Shown: positions 53,047 through 63,990, counted from the first letter of the stretch. The stretch is 64,000 bases of DNA from Forficula auricularia (GCA_024734495.1 JALMQS010000225.1:4238369-4302368); one strand, 5' to 3'. The notes: generated from the letters alone by a model not told the origin. Numbers and translations are program-made.

Positions 53047-53500
53047 TTATATGTGTCAAATTTTTCATCCGATTGAATTAAAGGAAGGGGTTGTAAGTTT
53101 GGAGTGTCGTAAAATAAATATTTTAATCGTTCATATCTCGTCTTCGGAAAGTCGCAGAATCTTGAAATTTGAAACTTAGCTATCTAGAGGCTACAAAAAG
53201 TATAACAGGATTTTGGCTAAAATAGAAAAACCGGAAGTTGATGTTTACGTACGTAAGAATGTACCCTCCCCCTGCATTTTGCAACAATAAGTCTCAGAGA
53301 TACGAAATTCGAAACTAAAGATTGATATAGACTGGAAGGAGTACATTAAGCTTTTAGTTGAAATCGGAAGACCGGAAGTGGACATTTATATGAAAGATTT
53401 TTCGTATTTTTTGATTTTTTCAAAAAAGGCTATAACGATTTTTTTTTAATTAGTGTATTTATCAAGTGTCATGAGTTATTAGTTGTGTCAAATTTTTAAT
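53047..53500 (+). repeat. Family B repeat, continuation after the RTE insertion
   Basis: Continues the sequence broken at 51390: ATCGTTCATATCTCGTCTTC, CCGGAAGTTGATGTTTACG, and a second start of the unit at 53420 (GATTTTTTTTTAATTAGTG, CAAGTGTCATGAGTTATT), so family B is at least partly tandem. Confidence 0.65.
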
Positions 53501-53551
53501 CCGATTGAAATAAAGGTGTAAAGTAGGAGTGTCGGGGTGCGCGTAAAAAAA

Positions 53552-53749
53552 TAAATTATATTTTAAAAAAACTAAAAAACACGCTTCTAAAAAGTACAAA
53601 ATAATGTAATACTTAATCAAAAAGCGAGGGGCACTTGGTCGAAATTAATTAAAAGTACATGTTTCTACGCCCCACACTTTTTTTAAGTATTACACTATTA
53701 TATTGTACTTTTAAGAAGCGTGTTTTTTAGTTTTTAAAATATAATTTAA
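53552..53749. mobile_element. Palindromic MITE family G, copy 3
   Basis: AACTAAAAAACACGCTTCT, ATAATGTAATACTTAATC, and complement at the right, with a few indels in the right arm. Confidence 0.8.
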
Positions 53750-54614
53750 TCCCAAAATTTTAGATAGAAAGCAAAATTTAGAAAAAAATATTAATTTTAG
53801 AAATGTTTCCAAATTAATTTGAAATCCATAAAATGTTTTTGTCTATTCGTGATGTCATAAGTCTTATTTTAAGAAAACGAAATTTTTGGTCTACTTTTAT
53901 CTTTTATCAAATACAACTGTTAATAAGACATTTTAATAGGCCTATTTCGAAAATATCTAAAAATAAATCCAATAACATTTAAAGTGAATTGCTATTAGTT
54001 TATACTGACTAAATTAAATTTTTTTCAATCTTAAAAACTTTCTCTTTTATTTAATTTCATTTGAAAAACAATGTGGGAAATATTCACTAAGCCAAAAAAA
54101 TATTTTTATTATTAGCTCCTTCTTGGGTTAAATCACTTTGAAATAAATATTATTGTTCCATGTTCACTTTTTGCTCGACATTTGCGCTTCTATTTTTTTT
54201 TTTTTTTTTTTTTACGAAGATTTTTTTCATCACCTAAAGGGGTTCAAATATTATTTTTTGTTAAAAGAGGGTTCGCTCAGAGGGGTGTTAACATTTTTAT
54301 TAGCGTATAAATAGCACCGCGCTCCCCTATTAAAAAAAGCAAGGGCTCGAGGGTTGATTGAGCCTGTAATATTAAAGAAGGGCAAAAAGTGAGAGGGGTT
54401 ACCGGGGTTCATTTTTTATAAAAGGTATCATTTTTTTATACGGAAATGAAAATGATCTCGAGAAGGGTCGACAAGTGACTTTTAGAGGGGTGAAAAAGCG
54501 ACGGCGCATGCGCAGGTAGCTGCTGTCAATCAACTCAACACTTGTCCCGTTAATTTTCACCTTTTTTTTAAGAATCCTTTGGCATCCAACTGACTGACAA
54601 ATATAATATAGTTT
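53750..54614. other. Possible single-copy region
   Basis: No shared repeat. A T21 run at 54193-54213. A less AT-rich patch at 54265-54560 includes TATAAATA at 54306 and GCGACGGCGCATGCGCAGG at 54497; this could be promoter-like, but no downstream gene is visible. Confidence 0.3.
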
Positions 54615-54810
54615 TAAATATTTAAAAAAACTAAAAAACATGCTTCGAAAAAGTACAAAATAATGTAATACTTAATCAAAAAGCGCGGGGCGCATAAACA
54701 TGTACTTTTAATTAATTTCGACAAAGTGCCCCACGCTTTTTGATTAAGTATTACATTATTTTGTACTTTTTAGAAGCATGTTTTTTAGTTTTTTTTTAAA
54801 TATAATTTAT
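54615..54810. mobile_element. Palindromic MITE family G, copy 4
   Basis: AACTAAAAAACATGCTTCG, AATCAAAAAGCGCGGGG, and complements. Followed by CTTTTTGGTCTTAATTATTT, the flank also found at 7805 and 33100. Confidence 0.8.
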
Positions 54811-54895
54811 TTTTTTACTTTTTGGTCTTAATTATTTTTATAGAGAAAAGTTTGCGGAATTTAACAGAATGAAATGTATTTATTTTTATTATTTT

Positions 54896-55600
54896 AAGTA
54901 CAATTTTCGGACCTTTTCCAGTGTTTCGCTTCTAGCTCGAAAACGGTCCAGATTTTGTAAATAACCGCCCTATAGTAAATTAAAGAGGACAAAATTTCGC
55001 GTCGATTAAAAATAAATGGAAAAATCGGTCCAGTAGTTCAATTTTTTATGGGATCGAAAAAAAAGCCCCCCCCCCCCCCCCCCCCGAACCACTTTAAAAT
55101 ATCCCAAAAACTAGCACTTTTTTCGATTTTTTCCAATTTTGACCATGAAGAAGCACGTTTTCGACAAAGACCACTCTATACATTTTTAAACTAGATTAAA
55201 TTTAATACAATTTAAATAAAGTTTCATCTTAATTGGATAATGGTAACCCGTGTCTCGATGAGGTTGAAGTTTTAAAAAACTGCAATATTTTACTCATCCT
55301 AAAAACTTAATTCCTATCTCATTCTCTAGGAAATTTTGTTGACTTGAACATTTACTTGGACCACTTTTTTATTAAAACTCTTAGATTTATAGATATATAG
55401 CATTTTCCATGACAGGAAATGATCAATTTTTTCAAAAAATCGCAGTTTTTCCTTCATAAAATGAAAACTACTCATCCTAGAAAGTTTATTCTTATCTTAT
55501 TCTCTAGGAAATTTTATTTAATTGAACATTTATTTGGGCCACTTTTTTGATAAAACTCTTAGATTTATAGATATCTAGTATTTTCCAGGCAGGATATGAT
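54896..55600 (+). repeat. Family F repeat with a 190-bp tandem duplication
   Basis: Landmarks TTCGCTTCTAGCTCGAAAAC, GTTTCATCTTAATTGGATAA, TCATTCTCTAGGAAATTTTG, GGACCACTTTTTTATTAAAA. The last two recur at about 55495 and 55535, so the right part is doubled. It matches 63290-63650 in reverse complement. A C20 run is at 55066-55085. Non-coding. Confidence 0.7.
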
Positions 55601-55955
55601 CCGAATCCTCAAAAATGTTGTTTGCTCGCCATCTCTTGACTGAGTTTAAAATCTTCCGGGTTACCGTAGCGTGTGTGTGAATCTGTATGTACAGGTATAC
55701 CTTGTCGGTTTACCAGTGCAGGTTTACCTGACAGGTATACCGGAACGTGTGTGGCCGCCCTAATACTTTCTTTTTCTTCAAGCCCCATACTCGATTCCAA
55801 GCTTAGGCAATTACTATGGAGAGTATCTTCTCCATTGTAAGGTGAAGTGCCTTGTATTTTCGACAAAAATTTAAATCGTTCTGACGATTCGATCCATTGT
55901 AAACTCGATCCGAAGTCAAGCGTCTTAGCCACTGCCCTACGGGCGGCGGCGCAAA
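55600..55955 (-). mobile_element. tRNA-Arg(TCG)-derived SINE
   Basis: Minus strand, from 55952: GCCCGTAGGGCAGTGGCTAA is D-arm and A-box region (55929-55940); CTTGA-CTTCGGA-TCGAG is a 5-bp anticodon stem with a 7-base loop and anticodon TCG; B-box GGATCGAATCG is at 55885-55895. This is the order and spacing of a tRNA-Arg gene, lacking a proper acceptor stem, so it is a pol III SINE head rather than a functional tRNA. The body continues about 280 bp and contains AATCGAGTATGGGGCTTGAAG, shared with 29042-29205. A short palindromic insert (about 55660-55760, GCGTGTGTG...CACACACGTTCC type, GGCGGCCACACACG) seems nested in the body. A 107-codon frame through it is fortuitous. Confidence 0.75.
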
Positions 55956-56440
55956 ATCGTCTAGTACTTTAGCTCGACTTTAAAGAAAATATAGCCTCTA
56001 GTAAAGTTAGATTTTTAAGAAACACTCGGTATTTTTCTAATGTGTGATTATTTTTGTCGCATCGTCAATTTGTTTATCCTTTTAAATTCTAAGATAAATA
56101 ATTTTCTTCTATCTATCGCTAGCCTTAAATCTTTAAAGAATGCTCTTTGAATCCAATCCATATCCCATACGAAATTCTTAAACTCTATCTATTTTTAAAT
56201 ATAAGAGCTAATATTAAATGATAAATATAATATATTTTTAGAACAAATAGAAATACTTACAAGCTATGTCATTATATTCATTATTGCATCACGACAGGTG
56301 TGAAAACTGAAGACTCGAGACGAAGAATCTAAAATGGAATGAAAAAAAGTCAAATTTAATGATAATTATTTATCTAAAAATTTTAGGGAGGGAGGGAGTA
56401 CAATATTTTATAAACAATGATCAGAATTTTAAACATTATA
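55956..56440. other. No feature recognised
   Basis: AT-rich sequence without shared repeats. Confidence 0.4.
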
Positions 56441-56510
56441 TAATATTAAGTGGATATTGATGAGGCAGTCCAAAAAAGAAGAAGATAATTTACACTATCT
56501 TTTTATTATT

Positions 56511-56560
56511 CATAAAACCGACGTTTCGGAGGCTATTCCCTCCTTCTTCAGGGTTATTAT
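56511..56560 (-). ncRNA. Hammerhead-like ribozyme motif (left arm)
   Basis: Minus strand: CTGAAGA (56545-56551), extra A, GGAGG/CCTCC stem II, GAAACGTC, stem I AACC/GGTT then mismatch. Near identical to 48169-48212. Confidence 0.55.
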
Positions 56561-56675
56561 TTTTGGGTTATTACATTATAATTCTGCTGAGAATGAAATA
56601 CAAGATATTATTGTTACTGCCACTGAAAGAGGAGACAGAGGGAATGCCGCATTGGATTTCCTTCACTGACTTTTC

Positions 56676-56719
56676 AAAACCCTGAAGAAGGAGGGAATAG
56701 CCTCCGAAACGTCGGTTTT
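56676..56719 (+). ncRNA. Hammerhead-like ribozyme motif (right arm)
   Basis: AAAACC stem I, CTGAAGA (56682-56688), extra A, GGAGG/CCTCC, GAAACGTC, GGTTTT. Identical in sequence to 48169-48212. Confidence 0.65.
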
Positions 56720-56808
56720 ATGAATAAAAAGATAGTGTAAATTATCTTCTTCTTTTTTTGGACTGCCTCATCAATATCCACTTAATTCACTTATCAGTCC
56801 GTCTCCAA

Positions 56809-57411
56809 AAATTACTCCAATCTTATTATATAATATTAATATTGACATGAAATAGTCTAGTCACTAGACTATAGTGTATAGTGTAAACTCTAAAGGGTGG
56901 TTGTCTGAAACCAGTCTTATTGACTGTATATTAGCGTGGGTCAAAAAAACTGAATTTTTTTTCGAAAACACTTTAGTACGGAGATTGTAAAAAGAGGAAA
57001 ACAGGCATAAAAAAATTAAAATCACGCATCGAACTGCAAACTTGTGAAAAATTGCAAAAATCACGATATTTTTGTAATTTTTTTTTCCATTTGTTAAAAT
57101 TTTTAAAATAAACACACTAGTTTTTTATTATTATTTTATGGTTTAAATAACCTAAATCAATTAAATTATGATCAATAATATACTTTTTTACGTCCGCGCA
57201 ACATATTAGAAAATTTTTAATATTTATGTAATAACGTAAAAAAGTATATTAGTGATCAGAATTTAAAAATGTCAAAAATTACATCCTCATTAGAAGCAAA
57301 GTTGTAGAGGATGTAATTTTTCAGATTTTCGTTTAAAACAATTTTGAAAATAAAAACACCCAAAATGAGGCGGAAGGTTAAAAATGCACCAAACTCAACC
57401 AACATCAGTAA
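56809..57411. other. Unclassified; RTE 3'-end-like scrap
   Basis: ACCAGTCTTATTGACTGTAT at about 56911-56930 resembles the 3' end of the RTE-like element (AACCAGTCTTAGGACTGTAT at 53000). Near 57240-57320 a short imperfect palindrome AATTTTTAAAAATGTC... is seen. No gene recognised. Confidence 0.4.
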
Positions 57412-57598
57412 CATGCGCGGATCCAGGGGGGCGATGGGGGCGACCGCCCCCCCGAAAGCATTGGAGATCAACATTTTTTATATGTTTATTTAATTTTTTT
57501 TTATAACATTAAATTTTAAAATTGAAGAAAATAAAGTTCTATGTGGGGGGGGGCGTCTCTGCCCCCCCCCCCAAATCAGAGGTCTGGATCCGCGCCTG
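57412..57598. mobile_element. hAT-type MITE, 187 bp
   Basis: Left CATGCGCGGATCCAGG, right CTGGATCCGCGCCTG, flanked by ATCAGTAA (57404-57411) and GTCAGTAA (57599-57606), 7 of 8 identical. G/C-rich sub-terminal GGGGGCGATGGGGGCGACC and C-runs. Confidence 0.85.
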
Positions 57599-57865
57599 GT
57601 CAGTAAACTCTAGTTGCCACAAAGGTATTCAGTGAAACGCGTTTTAACTAGTAAGAACCCGTCCCTACTAAAAAAAGGGATTTTACTGCAACATATATAT
57701 CCAAACAATAGAATCCACCTATGCCATTCATTCATTTCTATTTATAACTCCAGGTACATTCTAAGCTTCCAAAATCCTTTCTTAATCTTAATTTTCGATA
57801 AATAAAAATTATCCTTTGTACTTTAACCATTCCCTCCTCCAATACTTCACACCTTTCTCTTATTG

Positions 57866-58134
57866 TTAAGGTAGTTCTTTCACAAATGCAAAAATTCAAG
57901 AAATTTTTGAAATTTGGAATATAAGTCATTAAAAGCATAATACACATACTGTTAAAATTTGAAGACGATTTACCACACCAAACATGAAATAATTGCAATT
58001 AAAAATGACATTTTTAACATAGGATAGATAAGGAAAGGGTGGGGATATGATCATAATTTTATTTTTTTGCATTGAAGGACTTTCACCATCTTGATGAAAA
58101 ACTAATATTTGTTAGAATAATATATTCGGAGTAC
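57866..58134 (+). mobile_element. TTAA-flanked MITE, left half
   Basis: TTAA, GGTAGTTCTTTCACAAATG, CGATTTACCACACCAAAC, ATTTGTTAGAATAATATATT, ending at CGGAGTA where the next element starts. Same orientation as 48689-49218, right half missing. Confidence 0.75.
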
Positions 58135-58136
58135 AC

Positions 58137-58285
58137 CATTCTCCATTAATAAAATTTATATTTGTGTACTCAGTTTTCTCTGTGAACTCCTGAAGATGGG
58201 TTCCTACCACGAAATATATATAGTCATGCTAACAACCATCTAGTCTTTTATTTTTGTAAAACCTACCTAGAATTTATATTTGTAA
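58137..58285 (+). mobile_element. Hammerhead element remnant at the MITE breakpoint
   Basis: TATTTGTGTACTCAG, a hammerhead-like core, then TTTTGTAAAACCTACCTAGAA, which resembles the CTAGGTGGGTTTCACAAA arm of 49618-49780. It abuts the truncated TTAA MITE. Confidence 0.55.
58184..58235 (+). ncRNA. Hammerhead-like motif, partly decayed
   Basis: CTC, CTGAAGA (58190-58196), extra T, GGGTTCCTACCAC, GAA, ATATATAT, A, GTC. Same layout as 1-42, but stem I is reduced to one good pair. Confidence 0.4.
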
Positions 58286-58646
58286 ATTAAAAAAAAAAAT
58301 TAAATTTTCTTTACTTAATATTTTGGACAAAACACAAACAATTTTCAAATATAAAATATTCATAGATAGAAAGTAGATAAATCAATTATACATGATGTTT
58401 TGTTTTTAGGAAATTTTTTCTTAATATTCTGAGGGAACGGTATGTATTCTTTCATCATCTTTGGATTGTTGTTTATGTCTAGTATATTAACTGTCTGCCT
58501 GTCTCATGCTCCATGGTCTATCTGATATATTTTTAAAAGCCCTTTTTAAACATTTATTTAGTAACAAAACAGTGTAATATATATTTAATCTTATCACATT
58601 GACTGGTTGATAGAATTGAATTTAACGAAAAATACATCATATAGTT
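58286..58646. other. No feature recognised
   Basis: AT-rich, no shared repeat. Confidence 0.4.
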
Positions 58647-59225
58647 TTACTTTACCATACAGGGTATGGTCAAGTATTGTAATCGTGCCAAAGGTTTTTT
58701 GCTTCTTTTTTCCGAAATATCTCAAAAACGGCTGAAACTATTTTGGTTAAAAAAATTGCCCCAAGCCATGGAATTTCGGTCTACAAAAAAGGCCTATTAA
58801 GTGAACATCGAAAAAATTATATTTTTCGAGATAATAATTGTTTTGTCAAAATGTCTGTTAGTCTGTTAGTCTGTGCGTTACCAAATTTTGTAGACGAGCT
58901 AGCTCAAAAACTAGTGTGAATATCAAAACCAAATTTCACACATAGTTTTGGTGCATTTAGAATAAGAGCTGATTAGATTTTGGTGCATATCGATCCAAAA
59001 TTAAGGGGAGTGGAGGGGGGTTAAAAATTAAAAATCTAGGCCATTTGAGCAAACTCAGCCAAATTTTGTATACATAATCAGTGGGACCCCAGAAGACTAA
59101 AAATGCAAATACTAACCCTCTCCTACATGATTAATGATTATAAATAATTTTATTAAATATGAGAGAAGGGCCAGGTTGTATGGTAAAGTCAAGTGGATGG
59201 CCACATCAGAACGTGTCAGTTAATT
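58647..59225 (+). mobile_element. Family A element, copy 6
   Basis: TTTACTTTACCATAC with CCATACAGGGTATGG, TCTGTTAGTCTGTTAGTC, GACGAGCTAGCTCAAAAAC, GGAGTGGAGGGGGG, TACATGATTAATGATTATAA and GTATGGTAAAGTCAAGTGG, AACGTGTCAG. The most complete uninterrupted copy on the plus strand. Confidence 0.8.
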
Positions 59226-60126
59226 TTTCATTCAAAAATATCGATTGAAATTTGTTCTCCTTAAAATACTCCAAATACATTTTATTATTAAATTTCCAAA
59301 GCAACTAATATTTAAAATTGTCTATCAAGATACCTATAGAAAAATACTCTTATAAATTTCAGAATTTTTGAAGTGAAACTTCTTTACGCGCGTCATGGAT
59401 TCTCGACGAAGGGAGTAAAACCGGCTCATGGCCGTCACGAAAAACCGCCATAGCTAGGTGGCGGTAACCATGCCCCCAGGGACCCCCACCACCACTCACC
59501 AGATGCACACGTACATAGAAGTGGGAAATTTGAAATATATTTCTTATCATTACAAATAATTAAATAGCAAAATAGAAATTAGTGCTGAAACCATCTAAAT
59601 TGACATTTTTCTATAAGATATTCTTATTAAAAAATCTCACTTTTAGATGGCTTCAGCCCAAACTTAATAAATTGAAAATTTTTGGAACTGTACATAAATC
59701 GAAATTCATTCATGTATAAGAAAATATTAGAAAGAGTAAATCTATGCTTCGTCGTTGAATTATTTAACCTATAATCTTCAAACTAACCTAAGAGAGAAAA
59801 AAAGAGAGAATGAAATGAAAAGAGAGAGAGGAATACTAGAAGTTTCACTTCCGTCGTGCGTAAGCTTGATACACTCAGAATTTTTTTTTTTAATTTCCGT
59901 GTCCAAATTTCTTTAATCTTTCAAAATCCATCTTCATAATTTCGACTCCGAACCAGCCTCTGAAATACCCCTATTATTTTTCTAGGATTCGAGACACAAT
60001 CCTGACCTATATAGGTAATAGGTATAGTACCTTTTTGGTACATCATCTTCCTGCAACATTATCAAAAACATCATTACTACTTTGCTCGACAGATGGATGG
60101 ATTGAAGAATTCTTTCTGGGTTGTAC
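59226..60126. other. Possible single-copy region with a G/C-richer island
   Basis: 59385-59525 is distinctly less AT-rich and holds a hairpin ACCGCC ATAGCTA GGTGGCGGT at about 59445. It is not repeated in the window. A purine-rich (GA)n stretch occurs at 59790-59835. No gene recognised. Confidence 0.35.
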
Positions 60127-60356
60127 CAGGGCCATATAGAAAAAATGCGAGGTCCGGGCGAACTAATTTTTTTGAGGGGATTCAAAATTCAAAATAAATC
60201 TCTGGACAAGAAAATAAAAACTATTTTATTTTGTATTTATTAAATTATAACATTTATTTATTTCACAGCAACTTTCTGCACTTCACATTAACAGATTCAA
60301 TTGTTATGGGACCCCTAAAATTGTGAGGCCCAGGGCAGCTGCCTCTCTTGACCCTG
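60127..60356. mobile_element. hAT-like remnant
   Basis: Left CAGGGCCATATAG, right CAGCTGCCTCTCTTGACCCTG with GAGGCCCAGGGCAGCTGCC, typical hAT right-end wording. Flanks agree poorly (5 of 8). Confidence 0.5.
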
Positions 60357-61029
60357 GATTGGTCCACCCATGATGAAATTAGAAAAAAATAATTAATCTC
60401 CTTCTAATGCTAAAGACGTTTTTAAGTGATAAATAATAGATAGCCCATTAATGATCACTTGAAAACGACTTAAGAATTAGAAGCCAGATCGTTATAAATA
60501 AAGTATAAAATTTTAGCAATTTTTCTCATTTCAGCATTGGATAAAAAAATTGTGTTATCTTTCTTTGAAATTTGTATATTTTCGTACTTTATACGTTAAT
60601 AGATCAAAGGGATTTTTGTCACCTGGGCACGTCTTCAGAATTAAAAACCAAAAAGATGTGAATAAAATAATACATTTTTAACTAATTTTCAAATTTTATC
60701 AGTACTTAATCCATTCAGAAAAAATTATCCAGCTCGAAAAACTCGTTGGTAAATTTATATATTCCTAATAAGTAATAATTAAGAAAACTATAGAATGACC
60801 CAGTCTTCAGTATATACGATAGGTCCCTCACCCCGAAATGTTGAGATAAATATCGAAATTTTACAGGATTTAAATAAACCTTTAATAAAAATTTAATAAA
60901 AAAATATTCTAATAAAAAAGTATTCTGGGCATCAGGGAGGTCATGTCTCCTACTCCTAGGAGTATATCCATTCTATCTAACTATCCTATGAGGCCGGACT
61001 TCTCATTTTTTATAGTAAAATTATATATG
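60357..61029. other. Mostly unclassified
   Basis: TCTCCTACTCCTAGGAGTAT at about 60948 is shared with 48604-48630. A CTGAAGA-containing stretch on the minus strand near 60637 has no GAAA partner (AAAA instead). No gene. Confidence 0.4.
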
Positions 61030-61156
61030 AAATTTTTAACAGTGCAGTAAAAAGAAAAAAATCGCTTAATTCAAATAATATTGGTCGGGTTAATAATTTT
61101 GGTCAAAGCAGTTTTGCCGCACCCCCCCCCCCCCAAATGTCAGACTACACCACTGT
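61030..61156 (+). repeat. hAT right-end fragment
   Basis: AAAATCGCTTAATTCAAATAA, GCAGTTTTGCCGCACCCCC, GACTACACCACTG: same as the right end of 40340-41580. Confidence 0.65.
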
Positions 61157-61204
61157 TCTTTTATATTCATTTCTTAAAGCAACTTTTTTTTCTTTTTCCA
61201 AATT

Positions 61205-61320
61205 TATTTAAATTTCATTGATCAAGGAAGAAATTCTCCCGAAACGTTTGGTATTTTAATACACATTTGAAGATTGTTTTGTTTTAAGATTTGTATTATT
61301 TATATATTAATTTATATTTC
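61205..61320 (+). repeat. Decayed hammerhead-family arm, left
   Basis: TTGATCAAGGAAGAAATTCTCC, CGAAACG and AAGATTGTTTTGTTTTAAGA; inverted partner at 63115-63245. The core CUGANGA is lost (TTGATCA). Confidence 0.45.
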
Positions 61321-61380
61321 ATCAGGTAGATTTCCATTATAAAAAAACAACATAATTTCTCGTTTTACTCGTGTACGTAA

Positions 61381-62383
61381 ATATATGTTATGGACCAAGT
61401 GGTAGGGGATTATTCATAATGTCCAGACAGTTTGAAAAATGCCCAATATAAGTAGGCAATATGATAAAAACTATTGAAATAATTAAATTGACAGGACTTT
61501 ATGAATAATAAGAGTAATAAAAAGATGGGTTTTATTAAATTATTTTAATGTTGACATAAATTATTATTAATATAAAATCAGTATGATTAGGTAAGTACGA
61601 ATCGTATTTCAGTAACAAATCATATAAAACGAGTATTAGTTTTTTAAGTTTAATTAGACTTCTGTTTAACAAAAAGGAACTAAAAAATAAACTAAATTAT
61701 TTTGATGTGTAATAACAGTACTACTATCTAATCAACGGATCGTATTTCAGGTTTTAAAGTTGTTTGAAATTAAAAATATGAAACGATTTCAGCTTTAAGA
61801 TAAATCACACTTATAAAATTAAAACGTAACATAAACTAAGTAACAAGATAATAAGTAACCGATTTGGCGGACGGAGTTGAACAAATTTAGTGAGATGATT
61901 TTGATAAACAAGTATAAATTTATACTGATCATCTCCTTGAGACTGCATGTCAATTACATCCTCAATTGCCACCTAGCATTCATTCCGCTACTTAAGATGG
62001 GTTTGACCACTAAAACTTTTTTTGGAATGCTTCTTTTCTCGCAATCATAATATAAATTTAAATAAATTATAATCATTTCACTCATAATGTTTTTATAGCG
62101 AGAATTTAACTCTTTCTCCATTCTATTCATTCTGTCCAAACGCTAGATGGGTGTCATGTAGAAGCTCAAATATTTCACCTTGATGTACGTAAGACCTTAT
62201 GTATCTTAATTATCAAATCGCCCAATAGTTACGTAGCAATATTCATAATGACCAGACAATGTGATAAATAATGAAGTATAAATAAGTATTAATTACGTAG
62301 ACAGATTTGACGTGCCATTATTCATATTGCCCGGGCATTATAAATAGTGACCTGATTATAATCACTTGGTCCATAACATATAT
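61381..62383. mobile_element. 1-kb element with 20-bp terminal inverted repeats
   Basis: ATATATGTTATGGACCAAGT at 61381 and its perfect complement ending at 62383. Sub-terminal ATTCATAATGTCCAGACA (61411) and relatives at 62240 and 62322 (ATTCATAATGACCAGACA, ATTCATATTGCCCGGGCA) form repeated motifs. No transposase; no target duplication seen. The decayed inverted arms at 61205 and 63115 lie outside it. Confidence 0.7.
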
Positions 62384-63114
62384 AAAAATATGAAATCGGG
62401 AATATTATCGACTTTTCTTATCTAAACTTATTTACAAGAAATCTATTTGTTTATTTAAATAAATTTCGTTAGTCAGTAGGGCAGTGGTGGACCCCATTTA
62501 TTTGAATATCATCGATAATCTTTTCTCACGATTTCATTATCTAATAGCATGGTGTTCTATTTGCCTATCCTATCGGTATAGGAAAAAAATAAAAAGAATA
62601 AATATGAACTTTTGAATTCAGTAATTTTACGTTCTAGATGATTGTTTTACGAAAAAAATGAATGATTTGGGTTAATGAACCACCTCTCTACTTTGTCGTG
62701 GATGGCATCAAAACAGGAAGTAGGATTTGCGGCACGCGCCACCCTTAACGACTGCTTATTTCCTCAATTCCCGAGCAAGACAGACAGTCAGTTGCCGAAC
62801 GAAAACAGACAGCAGGGGTGTTAGTGCAGGGGTGTTAACTAACCTCGGATGCCCTTAAAACAAAAAAGACCAACTCTGCATCAAGCATTGAAAAAAGGTG
62901 ACAGAGGGCAGATGTGAGGGCTCAGCAACCCCAATCCCCAACCCAACCCAGGCACGGATTTAGCCGCAGCACATGAAAACATCTTGGAAAAAACATTTCC
63001 GTCAAACTCTTTAAGGAATTTTAATGTTTGAATCATAGAAGACTTATTATTAGATTTGTTCAGGACTTTATTGAACATCCCAGTGACGTCACTACACATA
63101 AGGGAGTAAGAATC
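62384..63114. other. Possible single-copy region
   Basis: 62690-62960 is less AT-rich (GGCACGCGCCACCC, CAAGACAGACAGTCAGTTGCC) and not repeated here. CAGGCACGGATTTAG at 62951 looks like a hAT left end without a partner. No gene recognised. Confidence 0.35.
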
Positions 63115-63245
63115 AAAATTTCTGTTATTATTATAATAAAAAAATACAAATCTTTATAAAACAATCTTGGAACGATTTATTTTGAAACAGACGTTTCGGG
63201 AGAAATTCCCCTTTACCAATATAAATTTTTAAAAAAATTTGAACA
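63115..63245 (-). repeat. Decayed hammerhead-family arm, right
   Basis: Minus strand: TTGGTAAAGGGGAATTTC, TCCCGAAACGTCTG, AAGATTGTTTTATAAAG; inverted partner of 61205-61320. GAAACGTC is kept, CUGANGA is not. Confidence 0.45.
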
Positions 63246-63289
63246 AAGCAATTGTACAAATTGTCCTGGTGACCAGATTACCTTTAATT

Positions 63290-63700
63290 CAAATAAAATA
63301 GAGTTTTAACAAAAAAGTGGTCCAAGTAAACTCTCAAATCAACAAAATTTCCTAGAGAATGAGATAGAAATCAAGTTTCTAGGATGTTGTGGTTTTCATT
63401 TTATGAAGGAAAAAGGGTGTTTTTTTGCAAAAAATTGCAATTTTTCAAAACTTTAACCTTATTGCGGCACGGGTTATCTTTATCCAATTAAGATGAAACT
63501 TTGTTTGAATTGTAGCAAATTTAATATAATAGTTTAAAAATGTATAGAAAATGGGAAAAAATCGAAAAAAGTGCGGCTTTTTGGGATTTGCTAAAACAGA
63601 AAAAATACGCCACTTTTCAACTTGAGCCCAAACGATTGGTCGGAGAAAAAACGTAAATGATGAAATTTGTAGGAAATTTTATTAACTTTCATTTTGAAAC
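63290..63700 (-). repeat. Family F repeat, minus strand
   Basis: AAAAAGTGGTCCAAGTAAAC, TTTCCTAGAGAATGAGATAG, TTATCCAATTAAGATGAAAC: reverse complement of 55180-55410. Extends towards 63950 without a recognised partner. Confidence 0.65.
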
Positions 63701-63939
63701 GAAAGGTTATTTACGAAAAGTTAATAGTTTTCGAGTTATAAGCCAAAAACTTCGAAAAAATGAGATTTTTTGCATTTTTGACAATGTTCCGTCACGAAAT
63801 TTTGTTAGTAAACCTCAGATTCATATTCAGCACACCAACAAACATAAAGGAATGAAGAAATTACATCTACCCCAAAACTTTCCGGGTAAAAACACAACAT
63901 TTGTTTTAATAAAAAAAAATTGCCACTTAATATTTTGCT

Positions 63940-63990
63940 TTGTGGATTGACCCCCCCTCCCCACCATGAAAATTTCCTGTCTACGCCACT
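63940..63990 (+). repeat. hAT right end
   Basis: GACCCCCCCTCCCCACC, then CTGTCTACGCCACTG: the CAGTGGCGTAGC terminal signature. No matching left end was found upstream. Confidence 0.6.

Larger units (their letters stand above)
56446..56808. mobile_element. Foldback with paired inverted hammerhead motifs
   Basis: Arms 56446-56562 and 56680-56796 carry GTGGATATTGATGAGGCAG, GAAGATAATTTACACTATC, CATAAAACCGACGTTTCGG and complements. The spacer (56563-56679) includes ACTGCCACTGAAAGAGGAGA and the TTCCTTCACTGACTTTTC block. The outer right flank TTAATTCACTTATCAGTCCG equals the left flank of 48104 in reverse. Same family as 48104-48281, but with both arms. Confidence 0.8.

Noticed and set aside
55609..55932. 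107-codon minus-strand frame
   Set aside because: Starts inside the tRNA-like head of a SINE and reads through its body.
60610..60660. Minus-strand CTGAAGA followed by GTGCCCAGGTGAC
   Set aside because: GAAA is replaced by AAAA and the stem does not pair; at most a very old relative.
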